This document shows, piece by piece, positions 50,438 through 58,900 of a stretch of DNA of 64,000 nt. Numbering within the stretch: the stretch's first letter is position 1; each line of letters opens with the position of its first letter. The translations under genes and the position numbers were made by a program. The stretch covers positions 62,001 through 126,000 of the forward strand of contig NZ_JAHZTD010000003.1 of NCBI RefSeq assembly GCF_019599275.1, read 5' to 3'. The notes beneath the pieces were generated by a model. It saw only the letters and a program-made list of their open reading frames with translations, was not told where the DNA came from and did no database searches. The stretch is from Hymenobacter sp. HSC-4F20. Its GTDB lineage: Bacteria; Bacteroidota; Bacteroidia; Cytophagales; Hymenobacteraceae.

Positions 50438-52000
50438 ATGCAGCACCTCAGCGAACAGGAGATAATCCGTCGTGGCAAATTGGAAGAGCTCCAGAAGCTC
50501 GGCATTGAGCCCTACCCCTCCGAGCTGTTCGACGTGAACTTCTACGCCCAGGAGATTCTCGAGAACTACCACCCCGAGCTCAATAACTTTCAGGATGTCA
50601 GCCTGGCCGGCCGCCTGATGTCGATTCGGGTAAAGGGCAAGGCCTCGTTCGCGGAGCTGCAGGACGCCTCGGGCCGCATTCAGCTTTACATCAACCGCGA
50701 CGAAATTTGCCCCGGTGAAGACAAGGAGCTGTATAACACGGTATTTAAGAAGCTCGTGGACCTCGGCGACTTCGTGGGCGTGAAGGGCCATGTGTTCAAG
50801 ACGATGGTAGGCGAAACCTCCATCCACGTAACCGGCTTCACGCTGCTAAGCAAGAGTCTGCGCCCCCTGCCCGTGGTAAAAGAGCGGGTAGATGAAGCCA
50901 CCGGCGAGAAAATCACCTACGACGCCTTCACCGACCCCGAGCAGCGCTACCGCCAGCGCTACGTGGACCTAGTAGTAAACCCGCACGTGCGCGACGCTTT
51001 CGTGAAGCGGACCCAGCTGGTACAGGCTATGCGCAACTACCTCAACGACAAAGGTTACCTGGAGGTGGAAACGCCCATCCTGCAGCCTTTATACGGTGGC
51101 GCGGCGGCCCGTCCGTTCAAAACCCACCACAACACGCTGGACATGACGCTCTACCTGCGCATTGCCAACGAACTGTACCTGAAGCGCCTCATCGTGGGTG
51201 GTTTCGACGGGGTGTATGAATTCTCAAAGGACTTCCGTAACGAAGGCATGAGCCGGTTCCACAACCCGGAGTTCACCCAAATGGAGCTGTACGTAGCCTA
51301 CAAAGACTACTACTGGATGATGGACTTGGTAGAGGAAATGGTGGAGCGCGTAGCCCTCACGCTGCATGGCAAAACCGAAGTGCAGGTGGGCGAGAACCTC
51401 ATCAACTTCCAGCGCCCTTGGAAGCGCTTTACCATGGCCGAATCCATTGAGCACTACACGGGCTTCAACATTGATGGCAAGAGCGAGGAAGAACTGCGCG
51501 CCGCCGCCAAGGACCTGAAAGTGGCCCTCGACCCGAGCATGGGCAAAGCCAAAATCATCGACGAAATCTTCGGAGAACATGTGGAGCCCAAGCTGATTCA
51601 GCCCACGTTCATCACCGACTACCCCGTGGAAATGTCGCCGCTGGCCAAGAAGCACCGCAGCAAGCCGGGCCTGGTAGAGCGCTTTGAGGCTATTTGCAAC
51701 GGCAAGGAAATCTGCAACGCCTTCTCGGAGCTAAACGACCCCATCGACCAGCGCCAGCGCTTCGAAGACCAACTGGAACTGGGCAAGCGCGGCGACACCG
51801 AGGCTATGGTGCTCGACGAGGACTTCCTGCGGGCTCTGGAGTACGGCATGCCGCCTACGGCCGGTCTGGGCATCGGCATTGACCGCCTGAGCATGATCAT
51901 GACCAACTCCAACTCCATTCAGGATGTGCTGTTCTTCCCGCAGATGAAGCCGGAGTACACCAAATCAGAAAACGCGCCGAAGCCTGAGGCGGAAGCGTAG
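50438..52000 (+). CDS. lysS: Lysyl-tRNA synthetase (class II)
   Basis: Charges tRNA-Lys. The 520-residue protein has the N-terminal anticodon-binding OB-fold (about 55-160, LAGRLMSIRVKGKASFAELQ and RIQLYINRD). The class II core follows, with motif 1 around YLEVETPILQPLYGGAAARP, motif 2 FSKDFRNEGMSRFHNPEFTQ and motif 3 GLGIGIDRLSMIM. It starts MQHLSEQEIIRRGKLEELQK, the standard opening of Bacteroidota LysS; a start at 50411 adds nine residues with no family match. A strong terminator lies just downstream. Confidence 0.97.
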   Translation: MQHLSEQEIIRRGKLEELQKLGIEPYPSELFDVNFYAQEILENYHPELNNFQDVSLAGRLMSIRVKGKASFAELQDASGRIQLYINRDEICPGEDKELYNTVFKKLVDLGDFVGVKGHVFKTMVGETSIHVTGFTLLSKSLRPLPVVKERVDEATGEKITYDAFTDPEQRYRQRYVDLVVNPHVRDAFVKRTQLVQAMRNYLNDKGYLEVETPILQPLYGGAAARPFKTHHNTLDMTLYLRIANELYLKRLIVGGFDGVYEFSKDFRNEGMSRFHNPEFTQMELYVAYKDYYWMMDLVEEMVERVALTLHGKTEVQVGENLINFQRPWKRFTMAESIEHYTGFNIDGKSEEELRAAAKDLKVALDPSMGKAKIIDEIFGEHVEPKLIQPTFITDYPVEMSPLAKKHRSKPGLVERFEAICNGKEICNAFSELNDPIDQRQRFEDQLELGKRGDTEAMVLDEDFLRALEYGMPPTAGLGIGIDRLSMIMTNSNSIQDVLFFPQMKPEYTKSENAPKPEAEA

Positions 52001-52020
52001 TTTCCTACCCCCTGAAACGT

Positions 52021-52577
52021 CAGAAAGCCTCCCGCTAATAAGCAGCGGGAGGCTTTCTTTTGTAACTGACTAATTCTGTCCGCTGAACAGCCTTTGCCTG
52101 AAGAAGCTTGCGATGGGCCTGTACGATTTTACTACCAAGGTTTGTTAACCATTCCTTTGTAGAAGCTCTACAGCCGGCAATTTTACGACAGGTGCGTATC
52201 CAACTTCTTGTAAGTCGGTTATGATAGCTTTAACGGGGTAGCTCAACCAAGGTTACGCTTACCGAAAATATTTTTGGCAAGTGAAGCTAATTATAGCTGC
52301 CCGCACTTTACTACCCCGTAAAATCAGAAAGCCTCCCGCTAAATAAATGCGAGAGGCTCTCCTTATAATACAACTAGCTTACCCTTCCGATTAGGTTTAC
52401 AGAAGAAGTGTGCGATGGGCCACGTTCGATTTTACTGACGGGTTGTTTGACCAGATCCTGTCAGAAGCTCAACGAGCCGGCAATTTTACTTACTGTAAAT
52501 TCTCCAATCTTCTTTTAAGCCGATTGTATATTCTTTAACGGCGCCGTGGGAACAAGGTTACCAGTTTCCGAAAAAAA
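52021..52577. repeat. Tandem duplication of about 303 bp in the lysS downstream region
   Basis: Two diverged copies of a noncoding module fill the 577-base gap after lysS. Copy A begins at 52021 and copy B at 52325. Conserved blocks recur at a constant offset: CAGAAAGCCTCCCGCTAA (52021, 52325), GCGATGGGCC (52110, 52412), CGATTTTACT (52124, 52427), AGAAGCTC (about 52161, 52463), GCCGGCAATTTTAC (52173, 52476), TTTAACGG and AAGGTTAC. Between blocks the copies differ freely and the offset drifts by only one or two bases. No protein frame spans them. The pattern of islands is what conserved RNA or regulatory DNA would leave. Confidence 0.8.
52022..52061 (+). terminator. Terminator of lysS
   Basis: AGAAAGCCTCCCGCT (52022-52036) pairs perfectly with 52044-52058 around 7 bases and is followed by T residues. 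The same stem sequence reappears, decayed, at 52326-52356, as part of a tandem duplication. Confidence 0.9.
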
Positions 52578-52937
52578 TTACGATTTGTAGCCCGGGTAGT
52601 GCCGGGAGTCGCCGCCAACGCCGTCGTAGTCAGAGTCAGCGTCGCTGGAAGTAGAGACTTCGTAGGCTGAATCGCTCAAGGAATTCAAGAGCGTGTCGGC
52701 CGCTGTACGGTCGGTGCGAATTTGCTCGGAGTCTACTTCGTCGGTTTTGAGTGAGCCAAGGCCTGCTTTTCCTTGCTTGAGTAACTTAGCCAGGTCGTCG
52801 CCCCACTTTGAGGCCGACTTTTTCAGGTTGGCGCGGGTAGCGTCGCCGGTTTCGGGAGCCAGCAGCAGCCCGGCCACCGCTCCGGCGGTAGCTCCAACCA
52901 GCAGGGAGAGGATTACTTTGCCTTTCGTGTCTTCCAT
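52578..52937 (-). CDS. YtxH domain-containing protein
   Basis: A 119-residue protein with one N-terminal glycine-rich transmembrane helix (about 7-27) followed by LLLAPETGDATRANLKKSAS, the signature of YtxH proteins. The C-terminal half is Asp/Ser-rich and likely disordered (DSDYDGVGGDSRHYPGYKS). YtxH proteins are small stress-associated membrane proteins of unknown mechanism. The ATG at 52937 (MEDTKGKVILSLLVG) is preferred to 52985. It is followed, about 200 bases upstream in the DNA, by the second YtxH gene, so the two may be regulated together. Confidence 0.88.
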   Translation of the reverse strand: MEDTKGKVILSLLVGATAGAVAGLLLAPETGDATRANLKKSASKWGDDLAKLLKQGKAGLGSLKTDEVDSEQIRTDRTAADTLLNSLSDSAYEVSTSSDADSDYDGVGGDSRHYPGYKS

Positions 52938-53075
52938 GAGGCAGAACAGGTTTGAAGGTGAGCGTACTAGCTTCCGGCAACGCACCGGGCTACTGGTACA
53001 ACGCGAAAAGTATAGAGTAGGTTAAATATTGTTTTCGAAGCAGGTTGGATACCCTCTCCGGGGGTAGCACCTCAG

Positions 53076-53109
53076 CAAAAAGCCCCCACCAGCTGGGCTG
53101 GCAGGGGCT
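53076..53109 (-). terminator. Terminator of the YtxH-CsbD gene
   Basis: AGCCCCCACCAGC (53081-53093) pairs with the complementary 53097-53109 with a bulge. On the minus strand the stem runs into a T-stretch (A residues at 53076-53080). Confidence 0.75.
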
Positions 53110-53134
53110 CTCAATTCGCAAAAGCCGGAGTGGC

Positions 53135-53569
53135 TTACAGTTCGTTGAGCAGCTTTACAATCTCCTGTTTGGCTTTGCCCAGTTTGTTTTGCAGACGGCC
53201 GATCAGCTCGTCGCCCTGGCCTTCAGCGTACTCCAGGTCTTCGTCGGTCAGCTGCGCATACTGCTGCTTCAGCTTGCCTTTGGCTTCGTCCCAGCTGCCT
53301 TTCAGCTTCAGCTTGGAGCCAGCACCTGTAATGCCCAGGTCTTCCAGCTTCTCAATGTAGCCTTTGAACTTAGAGTCCAGGTCTTCACCGTATTTGGCAA
53401 GTTGTTCGCCCAGCTGGCCGCTGTATTTGGTAGCAGCGCTGCCCAGCTTGCTGCGGGTAGCCGTACCTTTGTCGGGGGCCATCAGCAGGCCAGCAATAAT
53501 ACCAGCACCGGCACCAGCCAGAGCAGCGAGGAGAATTTTACCCGAGTTGTCTTCTTCGTGGTAGGACAT
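53135..53569 (-). CDS. YtxH protein with C-terminal CsbD-like domain
   Basis: A 144-residue protein. Residues 12-31 form a glycine-rich membrane helix ending LLMAPDKGTATRSKLGSAAT (YtxH signature). A charged helix follows, then residues about 88-144 resemble CsbD stress proteins: LKGSWDEAKGKLKQQYAQLT, DDLEYAEGQ-like spacing (DEDLEYAEGQGDELIGRLQN) and KLGKAKQEIVKLL. Joining the two stress domains in one chain is a little unusual; free-standing YtxH and CsbD genes are the common case. It suggests membrane tethering of the CsbD part. Terminator at 53076-53109. Confidence 0.85.
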   Translation of the reverse strand: MSYHEEDNSGKILLAALAGAGAGIIAGLLMAPDKGTATRSKLGSAATKYSGQLGEQLAKYGEDLDSKFKGYIEKLEDLGITGAGSKLKLKGSWDEAKGKLKQQYAQLTDEDLEYAEGQGDELIGRLQNKLGKAKQEIVKLLNEL

Positions 53570-53814
53570 GATTCGTAGGGGGAGAGAAATGAAAAATAGG
53601 GTTCAGGATAAATCCCAACTTCCCGAGCCAAAGCCAGGGCAGGCGCCGCATAGGTAACGGGCCATTGTACAGGATATGGGCAGCTATACGGCGTGGAGTG
53701 GTCGAGGTTTTGCACCAATATAAAAATTAGCTAAGTAAAATATTAGGTCAACCCTATTTAATACCGTCTAACGACAGTCCTTTACCTTTAGCGCCACACA
53801 CCTCTCTTTTACTT

Positions 53815-54060
53815 ATGCGAAAAACCCTTGTTTTCGGTGCTTTTCTGCTTTCCACAGTCGCCTGCCAGCGCACCCCAGCTTCCACGGCCCAGTCTTCCTA
53901 TATCGACGAAAGCAAAATCAAGAAAGACGCTATGTGCACGATGGACTACAAGCCGGTATGCGGCTGCGACGGCAAAACCTACGGCAACGCCTGCCAGGCC
54001 AGCAACGCCGGTGTCACCAGCTTCACGGAGGGCGAGTGCGCCCAGAAAACCAGCAACTAG
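53815..54060 (+). CDS. Kazal-type domain lipoprotein
   Basis: An 81-residue lipoprotein with lipobox STVAC (Cys17). The mature part has the bacterial Kazal protease-inhibitor core CTMDYKPVCGCDGKTYGNAC and FTEGEC. In related Bacteroidota proteins the core is preceded by CIDxSKI. Here the same position reads YIDESKI, so one of six expected cysteines is replaced by Tyr and one disulfide cannot form. A possible -7 element TACCTTTA (53783-53790, one mismatch) lies upstream. Function as a serine-protease inhibitor is by family only. Confidence 0.85.
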   Translation: MRKTLVFGAFLLSTVACQRTPASTAQSSYIDESKIKKDAMCTMDYKPVCGCDGKTYGNACQASNAGVTSFTEGECAQKTSN

Positions 54061-54127
54061 CCCCTACCCTATCCTACCCAGCGAAGCCCTGCGCTAAGGC
54101 TTTGCCCATACTTTGTTTTTCCTCACT

Positions 54128-54499
54128 ATGTCTGAAAAGCGCTATTTCCGCCAGCAGAACCCGTTTATCGTCCCGACTACGGACGGTAAGCTGATTGAAG
54201 AGCACATTGGCTTGGCCAGCACCGGCACGGGCCAGTACAGCGTGGCGCACATGGTAGCGCCGCCGCAGTGGAGCGAGCCCCACCAGCGCCCGGAGTTTGA
54301 TGAGGTAACGATAGTCGTGCGGGGCCGCAAGCGGTTTGAAATAGACGGCGAGGTAGTAGAGCTGGGCGCCGGCGAATCGTTGCTGATTAAGGCCGGCGCC
54401 CGGGTGCGCTACTCCAACCCCTTCGACCAGGAATGTGAGTACTGGTCGATTTGTGTGCCCGCGTTCAGCCCGGCTACTGTGAACCGGGAAGAAGAATAG
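54128..54499 (+). CDS. Small cupin domain protein
   Basis: A 123-residue single-domain cupin. Motif 1 is PHQRPEFDEVTIVVRGRKRF (with a His and Glu in the usual places) and motif 2 is AGESLLIKAGARVRYSNPFD; a third expected His is not obvious. Such proteins may bind a metal and isomerise or bind small molecules, with no substrate visible here. The N-terminus FRQQNPFIVPTTDGKLIEEH is typical of the Bacteroidota set. The ATG at 54128 lies five codons after an in-frame ATG at 54113. It is convergent with the LytTR regulator. Confidence 0.88.
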   Translation: MSEKRYFRQQNPFIVPTTDGKLIEEHIGLASTGTGQYSVAHMVAPPQWSEPHQRPEFDEVTIVVRGRKRFEIDGEVVELGAGESLLIKAGARVRYSNPFDQECEYWSICVPAFSPATVNREEE

Positions 54500-54534
54500 C
54501 GGCCTTTCACCCTAGTATCAACCCAACTGCCGCG

Positions 54535-54575
54535 GTGGCTGCAAGGAAAGCGCTTACTGCTATCCTTGCAGCCAC
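54535..54575. terminator. Hairpin overlapping the 3' end of the LytTR gene
   Basis: GTGGCTGCAAGGA (54535-54547) is perfectly inverted at 54563-54575. The right arm encodes the last residues of the regulator. No T-run, so termination is not certain; it lies between convergent genes. Confidence 0.5.
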
Positions 54576-55309
54576 TTGCGCAGCTCTGGGGTGCGGTGCG
54601 AGCTGCTGGTAAGGGTAGTGGCCGGGGCTTTCAGGTGTACTACCAGCGTGTCGTTGAAATATGGCTCCAGGCGCTCAACGGCTCGCAAGTGCACTATTTC
54701 GGTGCGGTTGAGGCGGAAAAATTGCGCGGGGTCGAGCACAGTTTCTAGCTGGCTGAGGGTTTCGTTGAGCACAAAAGCCCGGCCCTGCCTATCCAGGGCG
54801 TGGGTAACGCCGTTGCGTAGCTGGAAATACGCCAGATCAGCTACGTCGAGCAAGTATAGGCCCGCGCGGCTCTTGCTCACCAGCCGGGTTTTGTAGCGCG
54901 GGGCCGGGGCTACGTGCGCCGCCAGCTGCTGCAGCAAGGCTCCCTGAAACGACTGCCGGAGGCGCTCAAACTTCTGCAGGGCCGCCGCGAACTGCGGGTA
55001 TTGCACTGGCTTGAGCACGTAGGCAATGCCGTTCTGCTCGAAGGCCTGCACCAGAAACGTGTCGTAGGCCGTGATGAAGATAACTGGGCTCGTAACTGAC
55101 ACCTGCCCGAACAGCGCAAATATATTTCCGTCGAGCAGCTCAATGTCGGACAGAATCAGGTCGGGGGCCGGGTGCTGGCGTAGATAAGTGGCGGCCTCGC
55201 TTACCTGCTGGCATTCGGCCACGATGGTAGCGGCAGGCTGGTACTGCTGCACAAACCGACGCAACTGAGCGGCGGCGGGCTCCTCGTCCTCAATCAGCAG
55301 AATGTGCAT
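54560..55309 (-). CDS. LytTR family response regulator
   Basis: A 249-residue regulator with an N-terminal receiver (about 1-122; acidic pocket EDEE at 7-10, phosphoacceptor Asp55 in LILSDIEL, FITAYD and YVLKPVQ with its Lys). The C-terminal LytTR DNA-binding domain spans about 138-247 (KTRLVSKSRAGLYLLDVADL, RAFVLNETLSQLETVLDPAQ, FFRLNRTEIVHLRAVERLEP). It overlaps the sensor kinase gene by 20 bases, so the two form one unit. Targets unknown; LytTR regulators of this class often control envelope or exopolysaccharide functions. Confidence 0.95.
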   Translation of the reverse strand: MHILLIEDEEPAAAQLRRFVQQYQPAATIVAECQQVSEAATYLRQHPAPDLILSDIELLDGNIFALFGQVSVTSPVIFITAYDTFLVQAFEQNGIAYVLKPVQYPQFAAALQKFERLRQSFQGALLQQLAAHVAPAPRYKTRLVSKSRAGLYLLDVADLAYFQLRNGVTHALDRQGRAFVLNETLSQLETVLDPAQFFRLNRTEIVHLRAVERLEPYFNDTLVVHLKAPATTLTSSSHRTPELRKWLQG

Positions 55310-56348
55310 GGGCAGGCATGGATAAGGCCGCTGCCAGGGGCAGCGTAACGGTAAAAGAATCGTTGGTGGCGGCTATACGCACGGGCGCAGCAGCCACCAG
55401 CGCCACGCGGGCCTGCAGACCCGCCAGGCCACTGCCCGCACCAGGCACGGAGTGCGGACGGGGGCGCCGGTCGTTGCGCACTTCAATTTCAGCGGGCAGA
55501 ATCCGCAGGCTAATACGAAGGGGCTGGCTGCGACTGGCCAAATTGTGCTTCACAGCATTGGTAAGCAGCTCTTGCAGCACTCCAGGTGGTAGTAGCAGGT
55601 TGTGGAGTTGCTCAGGAGTAGCCTGCACCTCTTCCTCAAACTGATAGGCCGCGCCAAACCGGCAGCGCAGCAGCTCGCAGTAGTCGCGGGCAAACGTCAA
55701 CTCTTCTGCTACCGGTACTACCTCCTGCTCGCGGGTACGCACGAGGTAGCGGTACACCTCGGCCAAGTGCCCTATATAAGTATGGGCAGCTTCGTTACCG
55801 GGCTCAATAAGAGCGGCCAGAATATTGAGGTTGTTAAACAAGAAGTGCGGATCGACGTGCTGCTGCAAGGCCTGCAGCTTGGCCCGGGCCGCTTCCTTTT
55901 CGAGGCGCTCCAACTCCAGGCGCACCTGGCCGGCGTGCTGCTGGTACAGGAAGGGCAAGTAGATGCTGCCCACCAGCAGATACAGAAACACATCGGAAGA
56001 GAAACCCCGCACCACCGCGTACCAGCCGCCATAGTCGCCCTGGCCCACGCCCGAAAGCACCAGCCCAGCTTGCAGTAACTGCTTGAGTAGGATAAACAGC
56101 AGTGCCCCGCGCCAGAGCAGGCCGAAGTAGTAACCCGCCCGGCCGCTGGCCCGGCCTCGTTGCGTAGCGCGGGCGTGCAGCCGGTCGAGCAGGTACACCA
56201 CCAGCAAGGCTTCCAGAAACGTCCAGAACGGCGCGTCGGGGAACAGGTAGAACTCCTCTGCCCGCACGGCCATGGTCAGGCGCGTGTAGAGGGCCAGCAG
56301 CACCGACAGGCCGAGCACCAACAAGTAAAACCAGAGCTTCTTGCGCAT
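55290..56348 (-). CDS. LytS/YpdA-type sensor histidine kinase
   Basis: A 352-residue kinase. Four transmembrane helices fill about 5-25, 42-60, 78-100 and 115-135, with no large periplasmic sensor loop. The His_kinase phosphoacceptor region contains LQQHVDPHFLFNNLNILAAL (His168 in PHFLFN is the likely phosphoacceptor). A HATPase domain with VLQELLTNAVKHN and GSGLAGLQARVALV follows. It overlaps the LytTR regulator by 20 bases and lies 81 bases after an orphan membrane-anchored gene on the same strand. Input signal unknown. Confidence 0.93.
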   Translation of the reverse strand: MRKKLWFYLLVLGLSVLLALYTRLTMAVRAEEFYLFPDAPFWTFLEALLVVYLLDRLHARATQRGRASGRAGYYFGLLWRGALLFILLKQLLQAGLVLSGVGQGDYGGWYAVVRGFSSDVFLYLLVGSIYLPFLYQQHAGQVRLELERLEKEAARAKLQALQQHVDPHFLFNNLNILAALIEPGNEAAHTYIGHLAEVYRYLVRTREQEVVPVAEELTFARDYCELLRCRFGAAYQFEEEVQATPEQLHNLLLPPGVLQELLTNAVKHNLASRSQPLRISLRILPAEIEVRNDRRPRPHSVPGAGSGLAGLQARVALVAAAPVRIAATNDSFTVTLPLAAALSMPAHAHSAD

Positions 56349-56429
56349 ATAAGCGGGAAGTTACTAGGTGAGGCCCGATGCCTACCCTCCTGGCAGGTAT
56401 CAAGCCTCAACGCTGGGTATATATCTACT

Positions 56430-57203
56430 CTACAGGCCGGCCGCTTTTACATCTTTGCCCTGCTCATCCAGGAAGCGAAGCACGGGCTGGTTGTTTTTAT
56501 CGACGCCAATGGTGAGGCGGGTGCGGCCCTGAGCATCCTTGAAGTCGAGGGTGGACTGGTCGGTGTTGGCGACCAGCATCACGCGGGTTTCGCCGCGCTG
56601 GTCGGCCATTATCATGGCCGATGACCGGCCGGCAGTGGTGCCCACGTATAAGCGCCGCATTAGCCCTAGCTTCCCTTCCTTCACGGCCTGCTCCTTCTGC
56701 TCAGGGGTAGCACTTGTATACTTCTCCTCCAGAGCCGTTATGGATTCGGTGGGAGCGTCGCTGAACGTGAGGCCAGCCTTGTAGCCCCCGCCCTGCTCCT
56801 GGTAGTTCAAGGCAATAACCTGGTCCTGCCCAAACCGATCGAAGGACAAATGGCCACCGGCCGATACCTTGCCGTTGGCGTCTTTTTCGCCCCCGAAGAT
56901 CAGGCCGCCGCACTCCTCGCCCTTGTCATTGTAGAAGAGCATACCGGGGTGTGGGCGCTTGTAGTCGAGGTGCTTGCCGTCGATGGTGACGCCCTGCGGG
57001 AAGCGCGCCTTGTTGCTCATCAGCATTTTCACAGTGCCGTCGCGCTCCACTAGGTTCAGGCGCTCCACCGATACTTCGCCGAAGCGCACCGGCTTATCGG
57101 GCTTGCCGAAGGCGCAGAGCAGCACGACCAGAGGCAGAAGGGTAGTGACCAAGGCATAGGCTTTGAGAAACTTCACGTCGCGGGCGAGGTTGCGAGTATC
57201 CAT
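56430..57203 (-). CDS. Membrane-anchored periplasmic protein of unknown function
   Basis: A 257-residue protein with a short cytosolic N-terminus, one transmembrane helix (about 15-33, LVTTLLPLVVLLCAF) and a large periplasmic beta-rich domain. That domain has repeats of a short unit. FGEVSVERLNLVERDGTVKM, GGHLSFDRFGQDQVIALNYQ, MIMADQRGETRVMLVANTDQ and TRLTIGVDKNNQPVLRFLDE all read as (hydrophobic strand)-D-x-x-G-x-x-R/V-(hydrophobic strand), like small beta-hairpin repeats. No family named. The ATG at 57203 was chosen over 57248. It precedes the LytS/LytTR pair and may be co-transcribed with it. Confidence 0.75.
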   Translation of the reverse strand: MDTRNLARDVKFLKAYALVTTLLPLVVLLCAFGKPDKPVRFGEVSVERLNLVERDGTVKMLMSNKARFPQGVTIDGKHLDYKRPHPGMLFYNDKGEECGGLIFGGEKDANGKVSAGGHLSFDRFGQDQVIALNYQEQGGGYKAGLTFSDAPTESITALEEKYTSATPEQKEQAVKEGKLGLMRRLYVGTTAGRSSAMIMADQRGETRVMLVANTDQSTLDFKDAQGRTRLTIGVDKNNQPVLRFLDEQGKDVKAAGL

Positions 57204-57395
57204 GGGGGTAGTAGCTGAGGTGAGAAGATTCCCAAAACTGCTGCTCACCTCGGCCGGAAACAGGCGAATTCGCGGGAGTGCCGGAAAAATCGGCGGAGCG
57301 CCGGAAAAGCCGGCGTGAGTGCCGCGCCGCCTACCCCGACAAGAAGCATCAAACCCTTACCTTGCTGCTCTACCTTCACTCCCACTCTACCGGCT

Positions 57396-58256
57396 ATGGA
57401 TCAGCGCATCATCAACCTGTTCGACGAGTACACCCACGCCCCGCTTACCCGCAAGGAGTTTCTGGACCGGCTGGTGAAGCTGGCCGGTGGCACGGCCCTG
57501 GCCGCGGCCGCTCTGGCCGTGTTGGAGCCCGGCTACGCCCAGGCCGCCACCGTACCCACCGACGATGAGGACCTGGTGACGGAGGAGGCTACCTGGCCCG
57601 GCGAGGCCGGCGTGACCATGAAGGGCTACCTGGTGCACCCGAAAGGCAAAAAGAAGCGCGGCGCCGTGGTGGTCATCCATGAAAACCGGGGCCTTACCCC
57701 GCACATCAAGGACGTAACGCGCCGCGTGGCCAAGGCGGGTTACCTGGCGTTGGGAGTTGACGCCCTGTCGGTATTTGGCGGCACTCCGGCCAATGAAGAT
57801 GAAGGCCGCACCCTCATTGGCAAGCTGGATAAGCAGCAGAACTTGGGCAACTACCTAGCCGCTCTGCGCTACCTCCGCCAGCGCCCCGACTCTAATGGCC
57901 GCACCGGCTGCGTGGGCTTCTGCTGGGGCGGGGCCATGGCCAACAGCCTCGCTACCCATGATCCGCAGCTGAATGCCGCCGTGGCCTACTACGGCACCCA
58001 GCCGCCCGCCGAGGAAGTGCCCAACATCAAAGCCGCCCTGCTGCTACACTATGCCGCCCTCGATGAGCGAGTAAATGCCGGCATGCCTGCCTACGAAGCC
58101 GCTCTGAAAGCCGCTGGCATCAAGTATGAGCAGTACGTGTACCCAGGCGTAAACCACGCCTTCAACAACGACTCTTCCCCGGCCCGCTACAACGCCGAGG
58201 CTGCCCAGCTGGCTTGGAGTCGCACGCTTAAGTTATTTAAAGAGAAGCTCAGCTAA
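57396..58256 (+). CDS. Exported dienelactone hydrolase family protein
   Basis: A 286-residue alpha/beta hydrolase. The N-terminus LTRKEFLDRLVKLAGGTALA looks like a Tat signal, but with Arg-Lys in place of the twin arginine, then a hydrophobic stretch to about 50. The catalytic domain shows VVVIHENRGLTPHIKDVTRR, the nucleophile elbow GFCWGGAMANS (Cys), the acid in ALDERVNAGMP and GVNHAF with the His. A Cys nucleophile and these motifs are typical of dienelactone hydrolase. I take the ATG at 57396; the in-frame ATG at 57315 adds 27 residues with no signal character. The downstream lipoprotein is 14 bases on. Confidence 0.9.
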   Translation: MDQRIINLFDEYTHAPLTRKEFLDRLVKLAGGTALAAAALAVLEPGYAQAATVPTDDEDLVTEEATWPGEAGVTMKGYLVHPKGKKKRGAVVVIHENRGLTPHIKDVTRRVAKAGYLALGVDALSVFGGTPANEDEGRTLIGKLDKQQNLGNYLAALRYLRQRPDSNGRTGCVGFCWGGAMANSLATHDPQLNAAVAYYGTQPPAEEVPNIKAALLLHYAALDERVNAGMPAYEAALKAAGIKYEQYVYPGVNHAFNNDSSPARYNAEAAQLAWSRTLKLFKEKLS

Positions 58257-58270
58257 CGCTGCCACTACCC

Positions 58271-58900
58271 ATGAAGCTCCCTTTTTCTCACCTGGCCGCG
58301 CCCTTGCTGGCCGTTGTGCTGGGCGGATCCGCCGCGGCCGGCTGCCAAGACAATTCTGCCCGCACAGACGGCACTCCCCTGGCCACCCGCACCGACAGCG
58401 TCGCCCAAGCCGCCTTGCCTCCGGAAGAGCCAGAGGAATACCTGGACCTGCGGGCCATGACCCTTAATGGCAAGCAGCCCCTGGTGGGCAGCACCGCCGG
58501 CCTGTTCGCCCTGCTGGGCCAGCCCGACAGCCTGGTAACGCCTAACATGGGCGAGGTATGCACCTCCTACTACAAGCGCACGTTCCGCTACGCCCACTTC
58601 CGGCACAGCCAGTGGGAGATATACGGCGACACGGCCGTGATTGGCACTATTACCTTTCGGGGGCATCCGGAGGTGGAGCTGCACACGCCCACCATTCTGC
58701 TCAACCAGAACACTACCCTCAAGGCCCTGGCCCAGGCATTTCCGCAGGGCGTAAAAACCCAGAAGAAGATACCCGTGTATGGCATGGGCAAGCTCACGGC
58801 CGTAAGCCTACCCACCGGCGAGGCGGCGGGTGAAAATGCCTGGATTCTGTTTTTCGACGAAGGCAAGCTCGTAAGAATAGACTATTGGCTTCCTTGCTGA
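58271..58900 (+). CDS. Lipoprotein of unknown function next to the dienelactone hydrolase
   Basis: A 209-residue lipoprotein (signal with lipobox AAAGC, Cys25). The mature domain contains KQPLVGSTAGLFALLGQPDS, YYKRTFRYAHFRHSQWEIYG and TITFRGHPEVELHTPTILLN, a mixed alpha/beta fold that I cannot assign. It starts 14 bases after the hydrolase, so the pair is likely co-transcribed, and could be a partner or a substrate-binding protein for it; this is an inference. Nothing unusual in composition. Confidence 0.8.
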   Translation: MKLPFSHLAAPLLAVVLGGSAAAGCQDNSARTDGTPLATRTDSVAQAALPPEEPEEYLDLRAMTLNGKQPLVGSTAGLFALLGQPDSLVTPNMGEVCTSYYKRTFRYAHFRHSQWEIYGDTAVIGTITFRGHPEVELHTPTILLNQNTTLKALAQAFPQGVKTQKKIPVYGMGKLTAVSLPTGEAAGENAWILFFDEGKLVRIDYWLPC

